A stretch of 32,831 nt of DNA from Desulfobacterales bacterium (lineage in GTDB: Bacteria; Desulfobacterota; Desulfobacteria; Desulfobacterales; JAHEIW01), in the NCBI GenBank assembly GCA_030601425.1, contig JAUVTR010000005.1, positions 1 through 32,831 on the forward strand, given 5' to 3'. A program made the position numbers and the translations under genes. The notes beneath the pieces were generated by a model. It was given only the letters and a program-made list of their open reading frames with translations. It had not been told where the DNA came from and searched no databases. Shown piece after piece: positions 17,235-27,738 of this stretch (the stretch's first letter is position 1; each line of letters opens with the position of its first letter).

Positions 17235-17266
17235 GTTATAAAAACATAACATATTGTTTTTATAAC
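17235..17266. promoter_or_regulatory. Perfect 12-bp inverted repeat in the leader of the sigma-54 activator
   Basis: GTTATAAAAACA (17235-17246) and TGTTTTTATAAC (17255-17266) pair perfectly around an 8-base loop. No T-tract follows. It is either a protein-binding dyad or a leader RNA hairpin between the promoter and the start codon at 17369. Confidence 0.55.
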
Positions 17267-17368
17267 AATATTATGACAACTCGCGCGAATTATTTTAAAA
17301 ATGCAACGCCATAATTGCTTTCCCAAATTGATCAAATTCATACTATTGCAGATTAAGGATGTATAAAA

Positions 17369-18871
17369 ATGGATAACAACCTGAAGCACACGGATACTTC
17401 TATTGATCGTTTGAAAGAAATCTCCACCTGGGTTTCATCGGTTCAGGATCTTGACCGGCTACTTGAGCTGATTATTGAAACAGCCACCCGAATGATGGAT
17501 GCAAAAGCCAGTTCGTTGCTGCTTTTGGATCCCAAGACCCAAAAGCTATATTTCAAGGTGGCCACCGGAGAAAAAAAAGATGATGTCAAGCAGTTCGAAA
17601 TCGATCTGGGGCAAGGCATAGCGGGTCATGTGGCTCAGACAGGAGAACGCCTTCTCATCCCTAATGTTTCCAAGGACCCGCGTTGGTACAAAGAAATCAG
17701 CGAAAGCATCGGGTTTGAAACCCGCTCAATTGCCTGTGTACCTATGAAAGTTCGCGGGGAGATTATCGGCGTTGTTGAGATCATTGACAAAGTAGATGGA
17801 AGCGCCATCACAGATGCGGATTTAAAGATTTTGTCCGTTTTTGCTGAACTTGCCGCGGTAGGGATTGGCAATGCTCGTAAAATCGAGCACGATAAAAAAG
17901 AAATCAAGGACCTCAAAGAAGAACTGGATCTTAAATATGAGCTGGTCGGTGAAAGCCCGGCACTTAGGAAGGTCATTTCCGATGCGGTCAAAGTCGCCAA
18001 TTCAAAAGCCAGTACCTTAATCTTAGGCGAAAGTGGAACCGGCAAGGAATTGCTTGCGCGTCTAATTCACCGGGTGGGCGCCAGAAAAGATGAGCCGATG
18101 ATTGTGCTCAATTGTGCCGCCTTGCCGGAATCGTTGCTTGAAGATGAGCTTTTCGGCCATGAGAAAGGCGCATATACGGGCGCCGTGGGCCGCAAAATAG
18201 GAAAATTTGAACTCGCAGACAAAGGCACAATTTTTCTTGATGAAATCGGCGAGATGAGCCCGGGTATGCAATCAAAACTGCTTCGTATTTTGCAGGAAGG
18301 GGTCTTTTACCGGGTGGGCGGCAACAAATCAATCCCGGTGGATGTCCGGGTCATCGCAGCTACCAACCGAAATATTGACGAAGATGTCACTGAAGGAAGG
18401 TTTCGTGAGGACCTTTATTACAGGCTAAATGTTGTTCAAATTCAAATGCCTCCTGTTAGGGAGAGAAAAGAAGATATCCCCTTGTTGGCGAATTATTTTT
18501 TAAAAATTTTTAAACACGAAAGGGGCCTGTCGAATCTGACCATCGCAAAAAAGGCAATGAATGCCATGCTCCAGTATGATTGGCCCGGCAACGTGCGCGA
18601 GATGAAAAACGCCATTGAAAGAGCCGTTGTAATGGGAAATGGGCGAGAAATTATGCCCGAAGACTTGCCTCAATTTGCCTCCAAGCCGAGTTATCCAGGG
18701 ATGAAAGTCGGCTTAACGCTAAAAGAAGCGACTGATATGTTTAAAAAGGAGTTTATCGCGTTGAATTTAAGACACACCGGCGGCAACCGAAGTTTAGCGG
18801 CCAAACAAATGAGTATTCAAAGAACCTACCTATCGCGCCTCATCAGCCGGTACAACCTGCTGGATACATGA
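17369..18871 (+). CDS. Sigma-54-dependent transcriptional activator with N-terminal GAF domain
   Basis: 500 residues. Residues about 20-170 form a GAF sensor (LLELIIETATRMMDAKASSLLLLD, GQGIAGHVAQTGE). The AAA+ domain has Walker A GESGTGKE at 220-227, the sigma-54 contact loop GAYTGA at 267-272 (Tyr for the usual Phe, a known variant), Walker B GTIFLDEIGEM from 286, and YDWPGNVRE near its end. A Fis-type helix-turn-helix occupies about 460-498 (GGNRSLAAKQMSIQRTYLSRL). The architecture is that of NifA/NorR-like activators, responding to a small ligand or redox cue rather than phosphorylation. Targets are unknown; one sigma-54 promoter in this window lies at 28630. Confidence 0.95.
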   Translation: MDNNLKHTDTSIDRLKEISTWVSSVQDLDRLLELIIETATRMMDAKASSLLLLDPKTQKLYFKVATGEKKDDVKQFEIDLGQGIAGHVAQTGERLLIPNVSKDPRWYKEISESIGFETRSIACVPMKVRGEIIGVVEIIDKVDGSAITDADLKILSVFAELAAVGIGNARKIEHDKKEIKDLKEELDLKYELVGESPALRKVISDAVKVANSKASTLILGESGTGKELLARLIHRVGARKDEPMIVLNCAALPESLLEDELFGHEKGAYTGAVGRKIGKFELADKGTIFLDEIGEMSPGMQSKLLRILQEGVFYRVGGNKSIPVDVRVIAATNRNIDEDVTEGRFREDLYYRLNVVQIQMPPVRERKEDIPLLANYFLKIFKHERGLSNLTIAKKAMNAMLQYDWPGNVREMKNAIERAVVMGNGREIMPEDLPQFASKPSYPGMKVGLTLKEATDMFKKEFIALNLRHTGGNRSLAAKQMSIQRTYLSRLISRYNLLDT

Positions 18872-18977
18872 AAATGTTTGGTAATATCAAAAAACGTGTT
18901 ATGTTGTGTTCAGATCAGCGCTTATCCAATTCTTGCCTGCTTCAAAACATCCGCCGACCTTGAGAGGGTAGACCGCT

Positions 18978-19574
18978 ATGGAAAAATTTAGCATCTTATT
19001 AGTAGATGATGATCCGTATATTCTTGAAGGTATTGGAGCGGATCTTGAAAGCCAGGATTTTCACGTGACCAAAACCAATAGTGGAGATACGGCGCTGGAA
19101 CTGCTGCAGGAAAACAGTTTTGATCTGGTGATTACAGACCTGGTAATGGAAGATACCGATGGGATTCAGGTTTTGAAAAACACCAAGGAATTAAATCCTG
19201 ACACCATGGTCATTATCCTTACCGGCTATGGCGATATGAAATCCGCCATTGAAGCGTTACGGCAAGAAGCTGACGATTTTTTACTTAAACCCTGTGAATC
19301 CGCAGAGATGCTTTACCGCGTTAATCGCTGCCTGGAAAAAAGGGAGCTTGCACGCAAGATTAAAATTTACCAGAACATTCTTCCGATGTGCTGCGTATGT
19401 AAAAAAATCAGGGATGACCGTCACAAGGAGCCCGGCAAGGGAGAATGGGTTTCGATTGAGCAATTTATTCATGAAAAAGCTAAACTGGATATCACATCCA
19501 GTTACTGCCCGGAATGCGCCCAGGAGACCATGGATGCGTTCTCTAATAAAAAGGCGACCCGAACTACAAAATAG
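18978..19574 (+). CDS. Response regulator with Cys-rich C-terminal segment
   Basis: 198 residues. The receiver domain (about 3-125) has the acidic pocket VDDDP, phospho-acceptor Asp54 in VITDLVM, the switch Thr in IILTGYGD and the conserved Lys in FLLKP. Instead of a DNA-binding domain, a short segment follows with C138, C139 and C141 (CCVCKKIRDD) and CPEC at 177-180, spaced like a metal-binding knuckle. Similar CxxCKKIRDD...CPEC tails are familiar after PAS or REC domains in environmental bacteria; their function is not established to my knowledge. No histidine kinase is adjacent. The sigma-54 activator is upstream and GAGAGGG gives a ribosome binding site. Confidence 0.88.
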   Translation: MEKFSILLVDDDPYILEGIGADLESQDFHVTKTNSGDTALELLQENSFDLVITDLVMEDTDGIQVLKNTKELNPDTMVIILTGYGDMKSAIEALRQEADDFLLKPCESAEMLYRVNRCLEKRELARKIKIYQNILPMCCVCKKIRDDRHKEPGKGEWVSIEQFIHEKAKLDITSSYCPECAQETMDAFSNKKATRTTK

Positions 19575-19673
19575 ACAACGCGTTCCCAAACGCTCTCAAG
19601 GTGTAATGGAAAGTTTGTCGTTCTTATGGCCCGGCCCGCATACCCGCGAGCACGCACCTATTTGGAGGTGAAG

Positions 19674-20534
19674 GTGAAAATGAAATCTAAATTCTGGAAA
19701 GCATTCCTGTTATTATCGATTTGGATGGTACCGGTTCCTCTTGGTTTTGCAACTGTTGACTGGGAGATCCTGAATACGTTGCAACTTGAGGCTCCTCCCC
19801 TGGATGTGGCCATCTCGCCCGATGGCAAAACTGTATATGTACTTAACAATAAAGGTGTCATACTCGTTTACGCTTTAGACGGCAATCTCACCGATAAAAT
19901 TGAAGTCGGCAAACAGATTGATCAGATTAAACTGGGTCCCAAGGGAGAGCGTCTGTTTGCAACCAGTCGACAGAGCAAAACTGTTGAAGTCATCGCCCTT
20001 GATTTTATTCAAGAACTATCCATCAAAGGATCGCCTTACAAAGGCCTCAAAGATGCACCAGTTGTTATTGCGGATTTCAGCGATTTTGAATGACGATACT
20101 GCGCGAGGCTTGTGCCTCTACTCGATCAGGTGCTCGAGAAAAATCCCCAAACGGTCAAAATTGTGTTTAAAAACTTCCCGATTCGCAGCCATAAGTTCGC
20201 CTTTAAGGCAGCCGTGGCAGCCCTCGCTGCCGATCGTCAGGGAAAATTTTGGGAATTTCATGATGAATTGTTTAAAAATCATAAAAATCTTAATGAAAAA
20301 AAAATCGAAGAAATTGCTTCACAACTCAAATTAAATAAAGCAAAATTCGAAAAAGATCGGGAAGATCCCCTGCTACTCGAAAAAGTGAAGCATGATTTCA
20401 ATGAAGGCATTAAAGCGGGCGTAAATGCGGTGCCGATGGTTTTCGTCAATGGGAGAAAACTAAAAAAAAGAAGCCTGCAAGGATTTCAGGAGCTGATAGA
20501 TAAAGAATTAAACACCCTTAAAATAAAAAAATAA
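19674..20534 (+). CDS. Probable selenoprotein: exported beta-propeller plus DsbA-like thiol oxidoreductase with UxxC active site
   Basis: One reading frame of 286 residues if the TGA at 20091-20093 is read as selenocysteine. The GTG at 19674 was chosen because GGAGG ends five bases upstream; ATG at 19680 is the alternative. A signal peptide (KAFLLLSIWMVPVPLGFA) is followed by YVTN/propeller-like repeats (AISPDGKTVYVLNN) to about residue 115. A DsbA/DsbG-type thioredoxin domain begins at GLKDAPVVIADFSDFE. The family then has CPYC; here it is TGA-R-Y-C, giving Sec140-R-Y-Cys143. The same frame continues with ARLVPLLDQV, VFKNFPIRSHKFAFKAA, KFWEFHDELF, the cis-Pro region NAVPMVFVNG (Pro254) and a normal end. 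The frame is unbroken on both sides, so a frameshift is excluded. A nonsense mutation or base error remains possible. It likely acts in periplasmic thiol-disulfide chemistry. Confidence 0.85.
20091..20138 (+). promoter_or_regulatory. Candidate bacterial SECIS region following the in-frame TGA
   Basis: Two hairpins follow the TGA at distances suitable for SelB-dependent recoding: GAGGC-TTGT-GCCTC at 20105-20118 (loop starts 16 bases after the TGA) and CTCGA-TCAGGTGC-TCGAG at 20121-20138 (loop starts 32 bases after it, and contains GGU). Neither fits the reported preference for a G in the first two loop positions by simple pairing, so which one functions is open. Confidence 0.5.
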
Positions 20535-20585
20535 TCGGAAAGTTATATCATTTTATTATGTAGTAGAAATTCCGAGATGTAAACT

Positions 20586-22247
<1,662 letters not shown>

Positions 22248-22303
22248 TCATACAGTTGCAAGCATAGAATTAATCATCAATTAACTGACGTATAACCTGG
22301 CGC

Positions 22304-22342
22304 AAAAAAGAGAAAAAGCCCTTGGTGCGATGCCCAAAGGGC
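22304..22342 (-). terminator. Intrinsic terminator of the eno-LolA-like unit
   Basis: On the minus strand GCCCTTTGG (22342-22334) pairs with CCAAGGGC (22325-22318), one base bulged, loop of 8 bases, followed by a T-rich run (22317-22304). It lies between the end of the LolA-like gene and the start of pyrG, so it insulates pyrG from the upstream unit. Confidence 0.75.
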
Positions 22343-22519
22343 CTTTCATTGCCGGCAACTATCAAATTTTGGGTTGTGCAAATTTTGAAAATGTTTGCTG
22401 CCTTTCTAAAGGAATGATACGTAAAAGCGATATCTTGTTATCTATATAATTTCTCAAAAAACGCAACAAATTGCAATATTAAAATTGGACCTGGAAGCTC
22501 AAATTCCAACTTACATCTC

Positions 22520-23482
22520 TTATTCAAATATTTTTTTGAATTCCTCGATGGTTTTTTGAACTTCGCTTAAGCCATCGGTCTCATTTGCACGAGTCGGTGT
22601 TTTAACAGGTTGCCGATATTCCAACTTCAGACGGGCAATATCAAATATGTCTTTAGAAAAGTTTGGGTTGATCTGATAATCATTAACCTCAATCGCCCGC
22701 ACGGTTATGCCATCCTGAATGAACTCAGTTCGCATCGGATACCATATTTTGCTAATTTTTCGCCATTCTGAGTATCTGATTTCCAAAAAATCAGTACTGT
22801 ATGCGCTGCTGCCACTGGGGATTATCATGCGCAGGGGGTGAAATGTTACCTTATCGATCCACACTTGCGGCCGGCTTTCATCCGGATATTCGGCCCCCAA
22901 CACAAAGGCATTTAGCCCTTCCAATTTCCCTAAACTTGATACAGAAATATCAACACCCAGAGACGAGAGTCTCTCAGAAAGCGCCTCACGAGACCGGTAC
23001 AATAACAGATCCTTGTAAAGGTCAAACCGAGTCTCGCCGCCACCTGAAATGACACCGTCAATCACCGTTAGCGTCTGACCGTCCCTGAAAACAAAAATTC
23101 GCTGATTATCATCCGAGACGATATCTGAACGAAAGGCCTCAGAAAACACATATCTCAACGACTCGTCTAATTGAATCGTCTTTTGCTGGACCGCAGCCTC
23201 ATCTGTCTCATCGGATACGGCTTGATGGTTATCTGGATTTTCCGCAGCACCATTACCGGTTTGACGGCTGTCATTTTGGCTTAAAGATACGGGCTGAGGC
23301 TGGATGTTGTAAAAAACCACTTTTTGGGAAATAAACAGACTGTCTGCTTGCCCCAGTTGCTCGGTCATGAGCTGAACTATGTGAGGGCCCTCAAGCACAT
23401 AGGCGGAAATAATCGTGGGAAACAAAGTGGCAAGGAACAGACCGAGGATGTATCCGAGAATTTTGTTTGATCGTGCAATCAT
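22520..23482 (-). CDS. Exported LolA-like protein coupled to enolase
   Basis: 320 residues from the ATG at 23482, one base after the eno stop codon; an upstream in-frame start would place 29 implausible residues inside eno. A signal peptide is clear (ILGYILGLFLATLFPTIISA). A polar Asn/Gln/Ser-rich linker (roughly residues 65-105) separates it from a beta-rich region with VWIDKVTFHPLRMIIPSG and SEWRKISKIWYPMRTEFIQDG, which resembles the LolA/outer-membrane lipoprotein-sorting fold. LolA relatives bind lipids or lipoproteins in the periplasm. The resemblance is from pattern only. Tight spacing implies translational coupling to eno. Confidence 0.65.
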   Translation of the reverse strand: MIARSNKILGYILGLFLATLFPTIISAYVLEGPHIVQLMTEQLGQADSLFISQKVVFYNIQPQPVSLSQNDSRQTGNGAAENPDNHQAVSDETDEAAVQQKTIQLDESLRYVFSEAFRSDIVSDDNQRIFVFRDGQTLTVIDGVISGGGETRFDLYKDLLLYRSREALSERLSSLGVDISVSSLGKLEGLNAFVLGAEYPDESRPQVWIDKVTFHPLRMIIPSGSSAYSTDFLEIRYSEWRKISKIWYPMRTEFIQDGITVRAIEVNDYQINPNFSKDIFDIARLKLEYRQPVKTPTRANETDGLSEVQKTIEEFKKIFE

Positions 23483-23483
23483 G

Positions 23484-24842
<1,359 letters not shown>

Positions 24843-24891
24843 TTACGGCATGCCACAGTCCGAGCATCGCCTGGCAAGCTTCCCTTGTTGC

Positions 24892-24919
24892 TTGACAAAT
24901 TTTAAGAAAATGTTACTCT
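24892..24919 (+). promoter_or_regulatory. Sigma-70 promoter with extended -10
   Basis: TTGACA at 24892-24897, 16 bases, then TGT-TACTCT with the -10 hexamer at 24914-24919 (4 of 6 to consensus, plus extended TG). It points to the small gene at 24989. The start point would fall inside the inverted repeat at 24920-24960. Confidence 0.6.
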
Positions 24920-24960
24920 GCTAAAGAGCTGATGTCAAGTACAGCCAGCAGCTCTTTAGC
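24920..24960. promoter_or_regulatory. Perfect 12-bp inverted repeat at the transcription start
   Basis: GCTAAAGAGCTG (24920-24931) and CAGCTCTTTAGC (24949-24960) are exact complements around 17 bases. They directly abut the -10 box. No T-tract follows. An operator, perhaps for the adjacent winged-helix-like protein itself, or a 5' RNA hairpin are both possible. Confidence 0.6.
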
Positions 24961-24988
24961 ACATCATCTAAAGTAATAACCGGTAATT

Positions 24989-25414
24989 ATGGAAACTCAA
25001 AGCAAAGATTTATATACAAGCGCCCACCTTTTTATATCGGCCATAAGGGTTTGTGAACATCAAAATAGCACGCCCCCGACTGTAGAAGATATATGTCGAG
25101 TTCTATCGATGTCAATTGAGCGCAGCAGTTATCTCTCCAGAAAATTAAAGGAAATGGAGATTATTGATGTTGTCGAAGGATCTTATGGTAACAGACTATT
25201 TATCCGTGATTTTCTGAAAATTGAGGAGATTCCGCGAGGTGATGATGAGAGCAAGCTAGAAGAGGAACTTAAAAAATTTAAGGAATCCCAAAAAGGTCTT
25301 TTACAAAAAATTGAGTCAATTCAGACTCAGCAGGCAGAAAAAAAGAAGAACCTTTTTGCTGAAATGGAGAAAAAACTAAAACAAGAACTAAATAAAAAAT
25401 CAACAGCGCGTTGA
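24989..25414 (+). CDS. Small winged-helix-like protein with C-terminal coiled coil
   Basis: 141 residues, family not recognised. Residues about 8-75 look like a winged helix-turn-helix (TPPTVEDICRVLSMSIERSSYLSRKLKEMEIIDVVEGSYGNRLFI): two short helices, a longer recognition-like helix and a beta wing. Residues 85-141 are highly charged and heptad-like (SKLEEELKKFKESQKGLLQKIE), predicted coiled coil. It is preceded by its own promoter and a perfect dyad, consistent with autoregulation, and is divergent from eno. No good ribosome binding site is visible. A DNA-binding role is inference from shape. Confidence 0.65.
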   Translation: METQSKDLYTSAHLFISAIRVCEHQNSTPPTVEDICRVLSMSIERSSYLSRKLKEMEIIDVVEGSYGNRLFIRDFLKIEEIPRGDDESKLEEELKKFKESQKGLLQKIESIQTQQAEKKKNLFAEMEKKLKQELNKKSTAR

Positions 25415-25738
25415 TCCACACCATCAGCCATTAGGGTCTGCAAAGTCAGCTGTTGGAGGATTCTACGGCTTTTATGATGCGCCTTCCATCCGCAGCCAGC
25501 CTGATCCGTTTTCCCTCTTAACGCCTAAAACCAACCCAAGTATCAAATATTGTGATATTTTTTTCCTTGACATAAATTCGCCTTTATCATTAAGCTTAAT
25601 GTAATAAACCATCCATTCTCTATTGTTTTCAAGTAGATAAAATAATATCGTTAAGCACTCAACGCACAAATTGGCAACCCTCGGCAGGTTTCCAGCACGC
25701 CGAGGTTTATTTTATCCAATATCAACTTATAACGAAGA
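25415..25738. other. Spacer with palindromes; no convincing gene
   Basis: It contains AAATAT-TGTG-ATATTT followed by a T-run (25545-25564), a weak terminator for the upstream gene; a TTGACA at 25567-25572 without a good -10; a perfect 14-bp palindrome CATTAAGCTTAATG at 25588-25601; and a GC-rich hairpin CCTCGGC/GCCGAGG (25679-25705) followed by a T-rich stretch just before the next gene. A 65-codon minus-strand frame at 25472-25669 has no ribosome binding site or recognisable content. Confidence 0.5.
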
Positions 25739-26221
25739 ATGGGATCGAAAATGGATATTGGCATGTCGGGCCATCAGGAGAACTATTACCGAAAGGTGAT
25801 CCGCACGGATAGTGACCAAATATCCTTGGATGCGGACATGATTCGTTTGCTCATTGCTATTGATGAGAGTAAGAGCCTGTATCAGATCGCCGACGAAGTG
25901 GAAATGAAAGCGGTCACTTTGAAAAAAAATTTATCGAAGTTACTGGAACAGGGGCTCATAGAACCTGTAAAAAAGGACCTACCTGTCCTGGATAAGATTT
26001 TCCTTCAAGCACTTAAAATTAATCTATCTATGGTCATAGGACCGATGGCCGAAATTTTGATCGAAGAGGTTGTGTCAGAAATGGAATTAACTAGTCCTGA
26101 AATCCCGGTACACCAGGCTGCCGAATTGATTACGATCCTTTCTCACGAAATCCTCGATGAGGGAAAACGGATCGAATTTAAAAAATCCATGATGGATATC
26201 TTAAATAAAAAGCGAACTTAA
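25739..26221 (+). CDS. Small helical protein of unknown function
   Basis: 160 residues. The N-terminal half (about 25-80: ISLDADMIRLLIAIDESKSLYQIADEVEMKAVTLKKNLSKLLEQGLIEPV) resembles a winged helix-turn-helix or DUF4388-like regulatory module. The C-terminal half has ALKINLSMVIGPMAEILIEE, a helical segment with a GPMA motif that I associate with accessory domains of bacterial signalling proteins; I cannot name it with certainty. ATG at 25751 is an alternative start. It is 17 bases upstream of the zinc-ribbon/Cache/HAMP protein, so the two likely share an operon and possibly a pathway. Confidence 0.7.
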   Translation: MGSKMDIGMSGHQENYYRKVIRTDSDQISLDADMIRLLIAIDESKSLYQIADEVEMKAVTLKKNLSKLLEQGLIEPVKKDLPVLDKIFLQALKINLSMVIGPMAEILIEEVVSEMELTSPEIPVHQAAELITILSHEILDEGKRIEFKKSMMDILNKKRT

Positions 26222-26238
26222 ATTAAGGAGCACAGCCC

Positions 26239-27594
26239 ATGATGGACATTATTTGTGATTCATGTGGAAAAAAGTATCGAGTTGATGAAACGAAAATGAA
26301 GGGTGAAAGTGCCAGGGTTAAATGCAAAGCCTGCAATAACATCATGGTCGTAACCAAACCAACGCCTGTATCCCACAGTGAGCCTGCACGCCCTTATGAA
26401 GTACCAGAGCCTGAGGTATCCCGGGCGTCGCAGAAGCCCGATCGGTACGTTGAACGCCCGATTTCGCGGCGTGAGGACGTTGAGGACCTCGCAAGCGAAG
26501 CACCGCCGTTTTATGGAGGCCAGAAGGTTCGCTTTGGTCTGTTCGGCAAGATTATCACAGTGATGCTTATCGTCAGTTTGTTGCCGTTTGCAATATTCTG
26601 GGGGATCACTTTGCGGGAAACCAACGAACGAATTCGTACCGACACCGAAGCATTGATGGCGCAAACGGCCCGAGGATTGGGAAATCAGGTCGACGGCTGG
26701 ATCAACAACAATGTTTCCATTTTGCGCACAGCGGCAAATCTTCCAGAGATCATTACCATGGATGGGGAACAGCAAAAACCGATTTTAGAAACCATTCAAA
26801 AACAATACCCGTGGATGTATCTTGTATTCACCGTTGGAACTGATGGAATGAACATCGCCAGAAATGATGATGTGCCCCTAAAAGATTACTCGGACCGACA
26901 ATATTACAAGAGTATAATGCGAGGCAAAAACCTCAGCTGGCAGACTCTAATCGGAAAAACCTCTAAAAAGCCGTCCCTTGTTCTGGCGGTGCCGATCAAA
27001 TCGGAAAACCAGACCATTGGTATCATGGCGGCCGCAATGACGGTAGACGACATATCCAAAAATATCGGCACATGGAAAAAAGGGAAAACCGGTTATGCAT
27101 TTTTGGTGGATGAAAAGGGTTATGTGATCTCCCATCCAAACCGACAATATATAGCAAAACGTAAAAACCTCAATAGCCATCCACTCATAGCCAACTATCG
27201 CAAAAAAGGCTGGACAACCATCACAACTCGATTCAATATGCCAAACGATCGATCGGCTTTGGGTCACGTGAGAAGTAACAATTATGGATGGGCTCTGGCA
27301 TTACAGCAGGAAGAGGAGGAAGTATTTTCTGCTTTGAACCGCGTACAGAAGTTCGCTTTGACCCTGCTGGGATGCACAATTTTATTGGTAGCGGTGATCG
27401 CATGGTTTTCCGCCCGCGCCATCGTTACGCCTATGATGAAGTTAACCGATGCCGCCGAACGCATGAGCCTGGGAGAACTTAACGTAAAAATTGATATCAA
27501 ATCCAGAGACGAGATCGGTCTATTGGCCCAGGCAATCGGACGGATGCAGACCAGTTTGCGGCTGGCTATGAACCGCCTTCGCCGTAAACGCTAA
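26239..27594 (+). CDS. Membrane sensor: MJ0042-type zinc ribbon, Cache domain and HAMP, no output domain
   Basis: 451 residues. The N terminus is a zinc ribbon of MJ0042 type (C6xxC9 and C29xxC32). A proline/charged linker leads to a first membrane helix at about 98-124 (IITVMLIVSLLPFAIFWGI). An extracytoplasmic Cache domain follows (about 125-365, with YSDRQYYKSIMRGKN and GYAFLVDEKGYVISHP, typical of dCache/PAS-like sensors). The second membrane helix is at about 372-392 (LTLLGCTILLVAVIAWF), then HAMP to about 445. It stops there: no kinase, methyl-accepting, GGDEF or phosphatase domain. AAGGAG precedes the ATG. The downstream palindrome begins at its stop codon. It must signal through a partner or through the cytoplasmic zinc ribbon. 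Confidence 0.85.
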   Translation: MMDIICDSCGKKYRVDETKMKGESARVKCKACNNIMVVTKPTPVSHSEPARPYEVPEPEVSRASQKPDRYVERPISRREDVEDLASEAPPFYGGQKVRFGLFGKIITVMLIVSLLPFAIFWGITLRETNERIRTDTEALMAQTARGLGNQVDGWINNNVSILRTAANLPEIITMDGEQQKPILETIQKQYPWMYLVFTVGTDGMNIARNDDVPLKDYSDRQYYKSIMRGKNLSWQTLIGKTSKKPSLVLAVPIKSENQTIGIMAAAMTVDDISKNIGTWKKGKTGYAFLVDEKGYVISHPNRQYIAKRKNLNSHPLIANYRKKGWTTITTRFNMPNDRSALGHVRSNNYGWALALQQEEEEVFSALNRVQKFALTLLGCTILLVAVIAWFSARAIVTPMMKLTDAAERMSLGELNVKIDIKSRDEIGLLAQAIGRMQTSLRLAMNRLRRKR

Positions 27595-27738
27595 AACCGG
27601 ACTTAGAGCATTTATCTCTTGCCCAGTGACTGTGTTACATTCCGCTTCAAAATGCTCGCGTACTATCGTGTACGCTCCTCTTTTGAAGCGGAACAAGCCT
27701 TGTCACTGAACAAGATCTAAACGCTCTAAGTCCGGTTT
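27594..27738. repeat. 145-bp long imperfect palindrome
   Basis: The outer arms AAACCGGACTTAGAGC (27594-27609) and complement (27723-27738) are exact. Further in, CAGTGAC (27624-27630)/GTCACTG (27702-27708), TTCCGCTTCAAAA (27640-27652)/TTTTGAAGCGGAA (27681-27693) and the tip GCGTAC/GTACGC (27658-27675) also pair. The element starts on the last base of the preceding stop codon. It could fold as a long RNA hairpin ending transcription or be a MITE-like element. Confidence 0.8.

Noticed and set aside
19626-20534. Two separate genes or a frameshifted pseudogene for the DsbA-like protein
   Set aside because: Both parts are in the same frame, separated only by one TGA at the active-site Cys position. 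A frameshift is excluded, and Sec is a better explanation than random nonsense.
25472-25669. A 65-codon minus-strand frame in the spacer
   Set aside because: There is no ribosome binding site or family resemblance, and the region carries palindromes typical of non-coding DNA.
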